Shown: positions 43,838 through 52,879 of the stretch, in pieces | Numbering within the stretch: the first letter of the stretch is position 1 | Layout of the letters: each line of letters starts with the position of its first letter | Assembly: GCF_900176535.1 (NCBI RefSeq) | Contig: NZ_FWXT01000001.1 | Span: 62,001 to 126,000 of the forward strand | Direction of reading: 5' to 3' | Source of the DNA: Pedobacter africanus | GTDB taxonomy: Bacteria; Bacteroidota; Bacteroidia; Sphingobacteriales; Sphingobacteriaceae | DNA length: 64,000 nt | The notes under the pieces: generated by a model | What the model saw: the letters and a program-made list of their open reading frames with translations, nothing else | What the model was told of the DNA's origin: nothing | Databases searched by the model: none | Position numbers and translations under genes: made by a program

Positions 43838-45861
43838 TTTATTTTCAGTTCAGGTGAAATGGCTACTGTATTTTTATCCCAGTCTACCGTGACCGTCGTA
43901 CCGTCTGAAAAAGTACTGCGTTCCTGTCTGTAATTTTTATCCAGAAACTCGTGTTTTGTCATTTCCAGCAAAGCCACACGCTTGCTCAGTTCGCTCATAC
44001 GATTGATCAGTTTCACGGTTGAAGCGTCAATCCCTTTATTGAAAGAAACCTGAGGTGTGCCGCCATACAACAATCCATGCAGATCGTCGGGATGATAGGG
44101 TGTCAGGATCGCATCATGATAAACCAATTCCCATAATGGCAGACTAATGCCATTTTTAGATTTAAGGGGCGATGAAAAATCGACATAAGGTATGGTCCAG
44201 TCGCAGGCGGTCTCTGTGCCTACAAAGCCCAGGTTATTCCTGGACCAGTTGTAGCATTTGATCCGATCGTTTAATCCGTCTGTACGTGTTGAAGGATGCT
44301 CCGGATTGAAATCTTCATCCGGTGGTACATACCCGAATACATCCAGGTAATTTCCCTGAGGGCGGATGTCCCGTTTAAACAGCCACTGATAATTTTTGTT
44401 GAGGTGGCCCAGCATAAAACGTCCGCTCAGGTAAGCCATTTTTCCGCCATCCCAGTAATCCATGAAAGGAATACGGCCTTCCTTGCTGTCGCCAAACCTT
44501 GTTCCCGGAAACATATTGGCCCTGCCACCTGCTTCTTCAGCATGAATGGCAAACTTCGTATTGTAGGATGGAGCATCTAGGTAATAATCGCGGTACTGGT
44601 CGTGCAAACTAAACAGGTAGCCGAGTTCCTTGCAGGTTTCGGCCAGTCTTTTCATACCTTCCCATCCCCCGGCTGTTGGTGCGGGTGGAATCGCATCGGG
44701 ATGTTGCCTGTCGTAGCCCAGATTTGGCCAGCCGGTAAGTACCACACACAATTTATCAATTCCCATAGCCTTATAACGGCGAAACTCTTCAGCGCGCTGG
44801 TCAAAACTAACCAGTTTGTATCTCGTGTCAGCATCTCTTTTCCAGCGGGCGCTTTCGGGTTTGTAATTGGTCAGTATCCCCGACCGGATGATCGGTGTAC
44901 CGATCAGTTCTGCAACAACCGGCTTTCTGGCAATCTTATCTTTAAGTGAAACAAAAAGACCGGTATTGACCGCATAACTACGGTAGCGTTTGGCCATATC
45001 TACATAATTGCCTTCATTGAAGAAACACATTCTGGCTGTTCTCGGATAGCCTAATTTGCCCAGTTGCGGGCGCCAGCGCGGACCGATCACTGTAGGTCCG
45101 CCAGCCGGATGGTTAAACTGGTATGCGGCGTCATCCGGTGTCTCTACGATGACCATCATGGCAGATTTTCCTTTCTGAAAACCCCACCACGACATGCACC
45201 AGTCTTCGATGACATTACTTTGCAGCTCGCTCCGGTCGCTTTTTGAGATGGAACCATCTGCATCCGAGGTCCGGATGGGATGGTAGGGTTTAGGCCAGTT
45301 GCGGGGTAGCAATACACCTCTTACATTACTCAGCAGGGTATGGTCAATTTCTCTTGCATCCAGGGCAGTAGGCCAGTTCAGCTCCCTTACGGTTACGGCA
45401 TGCTCTTCGGCCGCCACATCAAAAACCAGGTCTTCCTGATCCCCTTCCAGGCATACCGTCAGATAAAGCGTCAGGTCGAGTCCCGGCCAGTCTTTAAAGA
45501 TCAGCTGTATACCTGTTTTATAACCCGCATCATAGGGGATGATCTTTTTGTCGCGGGCATCTGCCAGCCTTACCTTCTGCATGTTGCCACCGGCTTTCAC
45601 CGTCATGTCATCCCCACCGGAAGGCACCATAGTCCAGCTGGCAGGCCCAGCTTTCACCATAAGTGCAAGGTCATTTGCATTTAAGCTCACCTCCTGGCGT
45701 TTTCCTTTGATCAGCCATTGTCCATTGCTCACAGACACTTTCGTTTCCATGCCCCCCCAATCGGCACTCGACAGTTTTGGGTTTTCTTTTACCTGTGCAC
45801 GTAAAAAGACGGGACAAATCGCTATAGCGATGATCAGTATATTTCTCTTAAACCATCTCAT
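43834..45861 (-). CDS. Exported DUF5696-like TIM-barrel protein, possible glycoside hydrolase
   Basis: A 675-residue protein. The start ATG 45861 (MRWFKRNILIIAIAICPVFLRAQ) is chosen because it gives a signal peptide and lies 4 bp after the SusD stop, whereas the longer frame runs into susD. An N-terminal beta-sandwich (VSLNANDLALMVKAG) precedes a barrel with ELIGTPIIRSGIL, YKAMGIDKLCVVLTGWPNLGY, LGYLFSLHDQYRDYYLDAP and GNYLDVFGYVPPDEDF; the Asp in YLDVFG is a candidate catalytic acid. I recall such proteins as DUF5696, distantly like GH101/GH129. As first enzyme gene after susCD it may act at the cell surface (inference). Confidence 0.72.
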   Translation of the reverse strand: MRWFKRNILIIAIAICPVFLRAQVKENPKLSSADWGGMETKVSVSNGQWLIKGKRQEVSLNANDLALMVKAGPASWTMVPSGGDDMTVKAGGNMQKVRLADARDKKIIPYDAGYKTGIQLIFKDWPGLDLTLYLTVCLEGDQEDLVFDVAAEEHAVTVRELNWPTALDAREIDHTLLSNVRGVLLPRNWPKPYHPIRTSDADGSISKSDRSELQSNVIEDWCMSWWGFQKGKSAMMVIVETPDDAAYQFNHPAGGPTVIGPRWRPQLGKLGYPRTARMCFFNEGNYVDMAKRYRSYAVNTGLFVSLKDKIARKPVVAELIGTPIIRSGILTNYKPESARWKRDADTRYKLVSFDQRAEEFRRYKAMGIDKLCVVLTGWPNLGYDRQHPDAIPPAPTAGGWEGMKRLAETCKELGYLFSLHDQYRDYYLDAPSYNTKFAIHAEEAGGRANMFPGTRFGDSKEGRIPFMDYWDGGKMAYLSGRFMLGHLNKNYQWLFKRDIRPQGNYLDVFGYVPPDEDFNPEHPSTRTDGLNDRIKCYNWSRNNLGFVGTETACDWTIPYVDFSSPLKSKNGISLPLWELVYHDAILTPYHPDDLHGLLYGGTPQVSFNKGIDASTVKLINRMSELSKRVALLEMTKHEFLDKNYRQERSTFSDGTTVTVDWDKNTVAISPELKIK

Positions 45862-45865
45862 AGTC

Positions 45866-47425
45866 TTAACGATAAGCTGCATTTTGAAAATCAGGACCCA
45901 TTTTATCCACTTCCGATTGTGGTATCGGCCACAGGTAATGTTTGTCTTCAAATACACGGGTTACATTCCCCGGGTCTTTGAAACCATTCATTACCGTCTT
46001 AGCGATATTCCATCTTTTGATGTCGTAATAACGCAGTCCCTCGAAAGCCAGTTCCACCCTTCTTTCATTGCGCACCAGCTCGCGGGTCAGCACGGTTTTT
46101 GCCGGCATAGTGATCCCCGGTCTTGCCCTCACATCGTTCAGTGCCTTCAGCGCAATTGCATCTGTAGTGGTTCCTCCGCCCATCTCGGTTACAGCTTCCG
46201 CATACATCAGCAATACATCTGCATAACGCAGTTTTACCATGGCCTGCTCGCTCCCGGTAGCCCCGGCATTACCATCGTTCACATTAATGTTGATGTATTT
46301 ACGCAGTCCCAGGTTATTTACAGAGGGCGATTCAGCTTTTCCTTTATCTACATTATTGAAGCCAATGGTCGTATTGTAGGCCCATTGCGCCCCTGGTGTA
46401 AAAATGGTCAGCTTTAGCCTTGGGTCCCTGTTCTGGTAAAAATCGTTGCGCATCCTGTCGTTGATGTTATAGGAGGAAGGCACTATTGGAGCCACCGGTT
46501 TTGTACCATCGCGCATTTCATAGGCATCGGCCAGGCTATGTAGCGGCACCATCGAGAAACGCGATCCATACAGGAGGTCGAGGTTATGCGTTGCATTCGG
46601 ACTAAGCGCTTTGATCGAAAAAATAATCTCCGGATTGTTGTTCTGCGCGCCGAAAAATATCCCCTCATAACTACTGGCAATGCTGAATTTCTTTTCGTCT
46701 ATGACCAGCTTTGCAGCAGCAGCGGCTTCAGGCCACATTTCATTGTACAGACAGATCCTGGCCTTCAGCGCAAGTGCCGAACCACGAACCGCGTGCCCAT
46801 TGCCGTAGGCCGTATTTGGCAAACCTGCGGCTGCCGCGTCCAGGTCTTTAATTATTTTTGCAACAACCTCAGCTTTTGGCGATTTCTTTACTTTAAATAC
46901 CTCCGGACCAAAGCCCAGTTCTTCGGTAACCAAAGGAACATCTCCGTACAACATGGTTAACTCATTGTAGAAAAAGGCCCTTAAAAAATAAGCTTCACCC
47001 GTCATGCGTGCTTTCTCTGATGGCTCAAGTCCAGGCACCTTATCCAGGTTGCCCAAAAACCAGTTACAGCGGGCTATGCCCCGGTAAGCGTCGGTCCACA
47101 TTCTAGACTGGATGCCTCCTGTTGCAGACGTGAGGATCCCTCTGGATATATCGGTATAGCTATCGAGCGTGGAATTGCTGTAAGCATTGTCGGTCAGACT
47201 TTCAAACTGCATGGAAGAAAAAGAACTGACATCAATGGAGAAGGCAGGTGTGCGCAGGGTACTGTAACAGCCTGCAAGCGCAAGGTCTGCATCCTTTTTT
47301 GAGGTCCAGAAAGCTTCATTGGTCAGTTTATCTGTCGGCTGCCTGTCCAGCAGTTCGTCGGTACATCCTGCAAATGCCATTGCTGATAACAACAGCAGCA
47401 TATATTTTATATTTTTTACTTTCAT
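45866..47425 (-). CDS. SusD/RagB-family glycan-binding lipoprotein (PUL, pair 1)
   Basis: A 519-residue outer-membrane lipoprotein that captures glycan and hands it to SusC. The signal peptide ends in the lipobox AFAGC (Cys21). The mature start DELLDRQPTDKLTNEAFWTS and the C-terminal RNERRVELAFEGLRYYDIKRW are hallmarks of the family. TPR-like helices include EAYFLRAFFYNELTMLYGDVPL. It is 11 bp after SusC1 and 4 bp before the DUF5696 gene. Confidence 0.95.
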   Translation of the reverse strand: MKVKNIKYMLLLLSAMAFAGCTDELLDRQPTDKLTNEAFWTSKKDADLALAGCYSTLRTPAFSIDVSSFSSMQFESLTDNAYSNSTLDSYTDISRGILTSATGGIQSRMWTDAYRGIARCNWFLGNLDKVPGLEPSEKARMTGEAYFLRAFFYNELTMLYGDVPLVTEELGFGPEVFKVKKSPKAEVVAKIIKDLDAAAAGLPNTAYGNGHAVRGSALALKARICLYNEMWPEAAAAAKLVIDEKKFSIASSYEGIFFGAQNNNPEIIFSIKALSPNATHNLDLLYGSRFSMVPLHSLADAYEMRDGTKPVAPIVPSSYNINDRMRNDFYQNRDPRLKLTIFTPGAQWAYNTTIGFNNVDKGKAESPSVNNLGLRKYININVNDGNAGATGSEQAMVKLRYADVLLMYAEAVTEMGGGTTTDAIALKALNDVRARPGITMPAKTVLTRELVRNERRVELAFEGLRYYDIKRWNIAKTVMNGFKDPGNVTRVFEDKHYLWPIPQSEVDKMGPDFQNAAYR

Positions 47426-47436
47426 CGTCTTAAAAA

Positions 47437-50400
47437 TTAAAAGGTGGTTTTAATTCCGAAGGTATATACATTGGCCTGCGGGTAAATTGCAAAACGACCG
47501 CTGGTATTGTTCAGGATCACACGTTCCGGATCCCCTACAAAATCAGTAAGGGTGAACAGGTTATCGCCAGAAAAATATAGCCTCAGGTTCTGCATGCCTA
47601 TCTTTTTAATAAAATCTGTTTTGAAGGTATAGCCTACGACCAGGTTCTTAAGTCTCAGGTAAGACGCATCCTGCAGCCAGAAAGACGATGCTGTAGTAAT
47701 GGGTGCGTAGTTGTCAACATACATCCCTGGCAGTTTATTGCCTGGATTTTCCGGTGTCCAGCGATCGCGCCAGAAGGTTGGCGGTGGCGACCATTGCCTG
47801 AAAGCTCCATAGCCCCATTCATTGGTAAATACCTTTCGGCCTGCTACGCCCATAAAGAAGGCAGAGAGGTCAAAACCTTTATACTCCAGCCCAACATTGA
47901 AGCCATAGTTAAAATCAGGGTGCTGCCCGTCGATCACTACCCTGTCAAAAGGATCTATCCTGCCATCAGGCACACCGTTTGGACCGCTACGGTCTGCAAA
48001 GATCAGGTCACCTGGTTTCGGATTGTTCTGGTGCTTTGGTGCAGCGTCAATTTGTGCCTGATTCTGGAAAACCCCAATGGATTCCAGCATATACCAGGAA
48101 TTCCATGGCAACCCTTCCCTCCTGATCTTGTTGCTCTGGATCTCTTCAGGACCAAATTTGGTAACTATATTTTTGTAGGTATAGAAATTGGCACCAATTT
48201 CATAGCCTATATTACCAATTTTGTTTTTATGCGATAATGTAAATTCAAAACCGGTATTTTTCATGGCCCCTGAATTTATGGTAGGCGCACCCATGCCCAC
48301 AAAATCGGGCAGCTGTGCCACACGCAGGATGTCCTTGGTGTTTTTATGGAAATAGTCGAGTGTGCCGCTAAGTTTACCTTTAAACATCTCGAAGTCAAGT
48401 CCTATCCCCGCAGCGGTTGTGGTTTCCCAGGTGATGTTGGGATCCGAAAGATTCTGCGATACAACGCCTGTTGTGAGGCCGTCGAAAATATAGGTTCCAT
48501 AGTCGAGCAGGTTCTGATAAGGGTAATTGGCAATGTTCTGGTTACCCAGCTGCCCCCAGGAGCCGCGAAGTTTGAGGTTATTTATCCATTCCACGTCTTT
48601 AAGAAAGCTTTCCTGTGATATCCTCCATCCGGCAGACACTGCCGGGAAGAGCCCCCAGCGTTTACCTTTGCGGAACCTGGACGAACCATCGTACCGGAAG
48701 GTAGCCTCAAACAGATAACGTTGATCGTAAGCATAATTCACCCTGCCAAAAAGCGATTGCAAGGCCCATTGGTAGGCATAACCATTGGCGGTTTGTGCAT
48801 CGCTGCCCCCCGCATTCAGGTCTCGCAGGTTCTCTGAAGGGAAATCCCTGCGGAAACCTGCCTGCTGTTCATAATCAAAACTTTCCTGATTGTATCCCCC
48901 AACAGCGCTAAAATGATGTTTTTCATTAAAGGTCCGGTCGTAGGTCAGGGTTGCATATGCTGTGTAATTGATAGATTCCTGTTTGGTTTTACGTAGGGTA
49001 ATAAAGTTGCCCAGGTAGTTCTGCTGAGGCTTATATACACCCTGTGCATCAGGCTGAAACAGAAATGTAGGCAAAGGAATGCGTTGTGCAGTCTGCAGAT
49101 CGGTATTGTACCTCGCTGCCCCTCTTATCTCGCCGGTAAGCCCCTTGGCAAGGTTAAAGTTCAGGTAGCTGATCCCCGTGATGCCATACTCCCTGTTCAG
49201 GTCTTTGCTGGTCTTCATTACAGCATAGGCATTCTGGTTGGTTGTCTCAAAATCGTAGGCCTTGCTCACCACCCTTCCACTGCCATCGGGCAGGTAGGGA
49301 GACCAAAGCGGATGCTGGGCATAGATGCTCAATACCAGGTTCTCTGCATTGTCTACCGGATCCCTCCTGTCGCCCTGCATAAAACTGATATTGGTACCGA
49401 AAGTGACCACTTTGCTCATTTGTGTCTTGAAATTCAGGGAGGCATTGTACTTTTTATACCCGGTTTCGATCAGGATACCTTTCTGGTCCAGATACCCCAG
49501 GCCAAAGTTATAAGTGGTTTTACCCTCGCCCCCGTTAACACTGAGAAAATGCTGCTGCATAGGTGCATTTTTAAACATCAGTTTAGCCCAGTCGGTATTG
49601 GGAAACTGTGCAGAGCCATTTCCATTGCGGTAAGCATCAATCTGCGCCTGACTGTACAGCTTGGCCACATTTTGCCCGGTACGGTTGATACCTTCATTGC
49701 TCAGCTCCATAAATTCAACCGAATTCCAGATCAGATCGGGTACCCCTGCAGGCTGCTGTATGCCATAGTTGTAGCCATATTCAATATTCATTCTCCCCTG
49801 CGCGCCCATTTTGGTGGTTACCAGGATTACCCCGTTTGCTCCCTGCACCCCATAAATTGCTGCAGTGGCTGCATCTTTTAAAACGGAAATGTTTTCTATC
49901 ATGTTGGGGTTGATATTGCTCAGTGAACCCGGCACACCATCGATCAGCACCAGCGGATTATTTCCGTTAGCCCCAAAGGTACCTACACCGTGAATCTGTA
50001 TAGAAGGGTTCTCCTGGCCTGGCTGTGCAGAATTCTGTATGATCTGCAGTCCCGGAACTTTGCCCTGCAGCAATAAGTTCGCATTTGGTGCGGGTCTTTT
50101 GATCAGTTCGGCAGAAGCTACGGTGGATACCGAGCCCGTCAGGTTTACCTTTTTCTGCGTGCCATAGCCTACTACGACAATTTCCGACAGGCTGGAGTTT
50201 TCCTCTGCCAGTTGAACATTTATGGTGGTCTTTCCGTTTAAAGAGATTTCCTGTGTAGAAAAGCCAACGAAGCTGAATACCAGTACGCCTTTGGCATCAG
50301 GTATGGTTAATACGTAGTTTCCATTCTGATCGCTCACGGTACCTGTTGATGTCCCCTTGAGCTTCACACTGACACCAGGCAGGGGACCGCCTTTTTCATC

Positions 50401-50811
50401 TGTAATCCGGCCGCGAATGTCTATTTTAACTACTGTATTGATGTTATTTTCCCTGAGCTTCTCTTTGATCACAACGGTCTTTTCACTCAGCATATAGGTA
50501 AAAGGCTGCCCGGCAAAACAACGGTCAAGCACCTGCTCCATTGTTTCGTTCTTTACATAAAGATCTATCCGTTTGGCTGTTCTGAGATCCGCTTCATCAT
50601 AAAAGAAGTCATAGCCACTTTGTTTCCTGATTTCCTTAAATATCTCTTCCAGCGTAGCATTTTTTTGTGAAAGGCTAAGGCGCTGGGCCATTCCGGCCTG
50701 TGCAAACTGGAGAAAGGCGCTGAGTAATAAAATGCTGGTAAATTTAACGCGCATAAGTATTTTTTGTCGTAAGCCGGGTGGCTTAGCTACAGATTGTTTG
50801 TAAAAGTTCAT
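47437..50811 (-). CDS. SusC/RagA-type TonB-dependent glycan transporter with STN domain (pair 1)
   Basis: A 1124-residue outer-membrane transporter. ATG 50811 (MNFYKQSVAKPP) is chosen over the longer frame because the paralogue at 59748 starts identically. Order: cytosolic leader and signal (FTSILLLSAFLQFAQA), STN domain (LSLSQKNATLEEIFKEIRKQ) for FecR signalling, carboxypeptidase-like domain (IRGRITDEKGGPLPGVSVKL), TonB box region (SEIVVVGYGTQKKVNLTGSV), plug, then a beta-barrel ending FGIKTTF. It lies 203 bp downstream of fecR. A candidate antisense RNA covers its leader. It imports oligosaccharides with SusD1. Confidence 0.96.
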   Translation of the reverse strand: MNFYKQSVAKPPGLRQKILMRVKFTSILLLSAFLQFAQAGMAQRLSLSQKNATLEEIFKEIRKQSGYDFFYDEADLRTAKRIDLYVKNETMEQVLDRCFAGQPFTYMLSEKTVVIKEKLRENNINTVVKIDIRGRITDEKGGPLPGVSVKLKGTSTGTVSDQNGNYVLTIPDAKGVLVFSFVGFSTQEISLNGKTTINVQLAEENSSLSEIVVVGYGTQKKVNLTGSVSTVASAELIKRPAPNANLLLQGKVPGLQIIQNSAQPGQENPSIQIHGVGTFGANGNNPLVLIDGVPGSLSNINPNMIENISVLKDAATAAIYGVQGANGVILVTTKMGAQGRMNIEYGYNYGIQQPAGVPDLIWNSVEFMELSNEGINRTGQNVAKLYSQAQIDAYRNGNGSAQFPNTDWAKLMFKNAPMQQHFLSVNGGEGKTTYNFGLGYLDQKGILIETGYKKYNASLNFKTQMSKVVTFGTNISFMQGDRRDPVDNAENLVLSIYAQHPLWSPYLPDGSGRVVSKAYDFETTNQNAYAVMKTSKDLNREYGITGISYLNFNLAKGLTGEIRGAARYNTDLQTAQRIPLPTFLFQPDAQGVYKPQQNYLGNFITLRKTKQESINYTAYATLTYDRTFNEKHHFSAVGGYNQESFDYEQQAGFRRDFPSENLRDLNAGGSDAQTANGYAYQWALQSLFGRVNYAYDQRYLFEATFRYDGSSRFRKGKRWGLFPAVSAGWRISQESFLKDVEWINNLKLRGSWGQLGNQNIANYPYQNLLDYGTYIFDGLTTGVVSQNLSDPNITWETTTAAGIGLDFEMFKGKLSGTLDYFHKNTKDILRVAQLPDFVGMGAPTINSGAMKNTGFEFTLSHKNKIGNIGYEIGANFYTYKNIVTKFGPEEIQSNKIRREGLPWNSWYMLESIGVFQNQAQIDAAPKHQNNPKPGDLIFADRSGPNGVPDGRIDPFDRVVIDGQHPDFNYGFNVGLEYKGFDLSAFFMGVAGRKVFTNEWGYGAFRQWSPPPTFWRDRWTPENPGNKLPGMYVDNYAPITTASSFWLQDASYLRLKNLVVGYTFKTDFIKKIGMQNLRLYFSGDNLFTLTDFVGDPERVILNNTSGRFAIYPQANVYTFGIKTTF

Positions 50812-50822
50812 ACATTTGGTTA

Positions 50823-50906
50823 GTTGGGTTAAACGAAAAATTAACAGTTTGAGGGTAATCCCAGCCATTTTTACCGGAGGTGGTTCCAAGCACTTCCGGT
50901 TTTTTT
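50823..50906 (+). ncRNA. Candidate cis-antisense sRNA over the susC1 leader
   Basis: On the plus strand a perfect -7 element TACATTTG (50811-50818) is followed by about 84 nt ending in the hairpin ACCGGAGGTG-GTTCCAAG-CACTTCCGGT and TTTTTTT (50900-50906), an intrinsic terminator in the plus direction only; the minus strand has A runs there. About 85% of the segment is shared with 59760-59845. The pairs that differ between copies are A-T versus G-T, which keep pairing only on the plus-strand RNA. It would be complementary to the susC1 5-prime untranslated region. No -33 TTTG box is evident at normal distance. Bacteroides PULs carry similar antisense sRNAs (DonS type). Confidence 0.6.
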
Positions 50907-51013
50907 GACCTGCAGCGTGCCACAGGCCCTGGCATTTGTAACCTTAATTAAGTTGCTTGTTGTCTCATTTTTTTCATACTTGTTTGCTATTTGGTTATTA
51001 TTATTTGTTGTTT

Positions 51014-52153
51014 TTATGGCCTGCTCACAATGACCTTCTTTCCTTCTATGCTAAATTTCACCTTGCCGGTAGATTCCATTACCTTGAGTACCGAGCTGAT
51101 GCTTTTAGATCGGGACACATATCCCCCAAACTTCAGGTGATCCAGATTTTCGCTATAAACCACTTCTACGTCATACCAACGGGCAATTTTGTTCATGATG
51201 CTCTTCAGATCTTCTTTTTTAAATACAAAATCCCCATTCTTCCAGGCCATGACGGCTTCGATATCCGCATCTCTTACCGCAATTGCGCTTCCGGCAACCG
51301 TACTTTGCTCACCCGGTTTCAGTAGCCTGGAGATCTTTTCAGCCCCTTCTGCAACATTTACACGAACAGAACCCTCCAGCAGCGTTGTTTGAATATTTTT
51401 CTCATTAGCATAGCTACTGATGTTAAAATGCGTTCCCAGCACCTCCACTTCCTGTCCGCCTGTTTCCACCATAAATTTCACTTTACGTTTGGCCACTTCA
51501 AAATATCCCTCACCTTTTAGCTGTACCACACGCTTTTCGTTCTCAAATCTTGTCGGATAACGCAGGGACGAAGACGAATTCAGCCAGACCTTTGTACCAT
51601 CCGGTAAATTCACCTGGTATTGTCCTCCCTTGGGCGTTTCTATGGTATTAAAGGCTGATGCTCCTTTATGATCTCTTTTTTTCTGATCGGCTACGGCATA
51701 TACGAGCTGCCCGTCCGCTGCTTTATGGATACTCAATCCTTCCTGCTGTGCAATTTCACCGCTGGCAGCATCCGTCAGGGAAATTTTCCGCCCATCGGCC
51801 AGGGTAAGAAAAGCTTTGTTGCCACCGGGCACAATGGCAGTAAGATTCGCCTGCCCGCTGACAGCAGGTTTTATGGTCTCCGATTGCCTGTAATATAGTG
51901 CAGTTATACTTCCGACCAGTAACAATGCTGCTGCAGCAGCAAATTTTAACCTCCGGCTATATTTTCGGGCTTTATTCGCACTGAGTTCCGTCCATATTGC
52001 TTCTTTATTGCTCAGAGCAGATGTTTTATCCAATTGCGCTGCTTCTTCTGCACTAAGTTTGAGGTACCAGCTTTCCACCATCGCTTTTTCCGCTTCATTG
52101 CATAAACCTGCATTATACCTGCTCAACAGCTTTTCGGGATCGTTTGTCATCAT
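51014..52153 (-). CDS. FecR-family anti-sigma factor (PUL, FecR1)
   Basis: A 379-residue single-span membrane protein. Cytosolic N-terminus to about residue 70, transmembrane segment 71-88 (FAAAAALLLVGSITALYY), FecR domain about 180-285 (FNTIETPKGGQYQVNLPDGT, VVQLKGEGYFEVAKRKVKF, VLGTHFNISSY) and a C-terminal DUF4974-like domain (DLKSIMNKIARWYDVEVVY). It should hold the adjacent sigma factor and release it when SusC1 is loaded. Two ATG codons at the start. It lies 74 bp after the sigma gene, and the gap holds a conserved block also found before FecR2. Confidence 0.95.
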   Translation of the reverse strand: MMTNDPEKLLSRYNAGLCNEAEKAMVESWYLKLSAEEAAQLDKTSALSNKEAIWTELSANKARKYSRRLKFAAAAALLLVGSITALYYRQSETIKPAVSGQANLTAIVPGGNKAFLTLADGRKISLTDAASGEIAQQEGLSIHKAADGQLVYAVADQKKRDHKGASAFNTIETPKGGQYQVNLPDGTKVWLNSSSSLRYPTRFENEKRVVQLKGEGYFEVAKRKVKFMVETGGQEVEVLGTHFNISSYANEKNIQTTLLEGSVRVNVAEGAEKISRLLKPGEQSTVAGSAIAVRDADIEAVMAWKNGDFVFKKEDLKSIMNKIARWYDVEVVYSENLDHLKFGGYVSRSKSISSVLKVMESTGKVKFSIEGKKVIVSRP

Positions 52154-52181
52154 TTAATTTACCATTCTGGTTTTTCAACAT

Positions 52182-52212
52182 GTATGACAGGAAGCAGATA
52201 CCACTGGGGGTA
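52182..52212 (-). promoter_or_regulatory. Conserved block upstream of fecR1
   Basis: In the minus direction TACCCCC, 12 nt, then TTCCTGTCATAC, ending 28 nt before the fecR1 start codon. The same two boxes with a 5-nt gap precede fecR2 at 61100-61123. They may form a promoter, possibly one read by the PUL sigma factor, or an activator site. Confidence 0.45.
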
Positions 52213-52227
52213 CGTGGAATGAAAAAA

Positions 52228-52806
52228 TCAGGAAATAAATGTGGTAATTAAACCAATGATGAAGCCAAATTTGGGTTTTAATATCTTGAGCGCTCTTTTT
52301 ACCTGGGTTTTTACGGTAAGCTCGGAGAGTTGCAGCTGTGTTGCGATTTCTTTGTGAGACAGGTGCTCAGTGCGGCTCAGTTTGAAAATCTCACCCATCT
52401 TTACAGGAAGAGCTTCGATTTCCTTTTCAATCATATGTTTCAATTCTTTTTCCCGCACAAGTACATCGGGCAGGCAGGGATCTTCGTCAATGAATTCCTT
52501 AAGCGAATCCAGGTAGCGTACTTTCACTTTCTTGTGTTCAATGAGATTCAGTACCATATTCCTGGTTGCAGCGTAGAGGTAAGCAGAAAGACTCCCGTTC
52601 AGTAACAGGGTATCCTTTTTTCGCCATAACATCTCAAAGAGTTCCTGAACAATATCTTTAGCCTCATCCTCATCGCGAAGGATTTTCAGGGCATGGAGAT
52701 AGAGTACGCCATAAAAACGTTCAAAAATCTGCTTATAGGCTTCGTGATCCCCTGTTCTGAGCAGCACAAATAATTCTTCATCCGTATGTAAGTGCTGTAC
52801 CGACAT
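52228..52806 (-). CDS. ECF (FecI-like) sigma factor of the PUL
   Basis: A 192-residue sigma-70 family factor: region 2 (about 25-90, DEAKDIVQELFEMLW) and region 4 (about 125-175, HLSHKEIATQLQLSELTVKTQ). The C-terminus FGFIIGLITTFIS is hydrophobic, as in the sigma factor at 1739-2329. It lies in the standard order before fecR and susC, and downstream of the GH97 gene of the second SusCD set. It is the only sigma gene for the two SusCD pairs of this PUL. A perfect 17-bp inverted repeat precedes it. Confidence 0.95.
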   Translation of the reverse strand: MSVQHLHTDEELFVLLRTGDHEAYKQIFERFYGVLYLHALKILRDEDEAKDIVQELFEMLWRKKDTLLLNGSLSAYLYAATRNMVLNLIEHKKVKVRYLDSLKEFIDEDPCLPDVLVREKELKHMIEKEIEALPVKMGEIFKLSRTEHLSHKEIATQLQLSELTVKTQVKRALKILKPKFGFIIGLITTFIS

Positions 52807-52826
52807 AAAATGATTAAATTATCTTG

Positions 52827-52863
52827 GTATTACATTTGGTTAGCTTCTAACCAAATGTAATAC
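52827..52863. promoter_or_regulatory. Perfect 17-bp inverted repeat upstream of the PUL sigma gene
   Basis: GTATTACATTTGGTTAG, spacer CTT, CTAACCAAATGTAATAC, 20 bp before the sigma start codon. Each arm contains TACATTTG, matching the -7 consensus TAnnTTTG, so -7 elements face both ways. The same TACATTTGGTTAG occurs at the start codons of both susC genes. It could be an operator, a promoter or a leader hairpin. Confidence 0.75.
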
Positions 52864-52879
52864 ATTAGAAATTGCTCAG

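Noticed and set aside
43834..45957. Longer start of the DUF5696-like protein at 45957
   Set aside because: The extra 32 residues overlap susD and would bury the signal peptide; ATG 45861 fits better.
50812..50868. Leader peptide MAGI... in the susC1 and susC2 leaders
   Set aside because: The first residues are similar, but one frame runs into susC1 while the other stops after 12 codons, so codon-level conservation is weak.
47437..50889. Longer susC1 start at 50889
   Set aside because: The extension is not shared with susC2, whose frame stops there, and covers the conserved untranslated leader.
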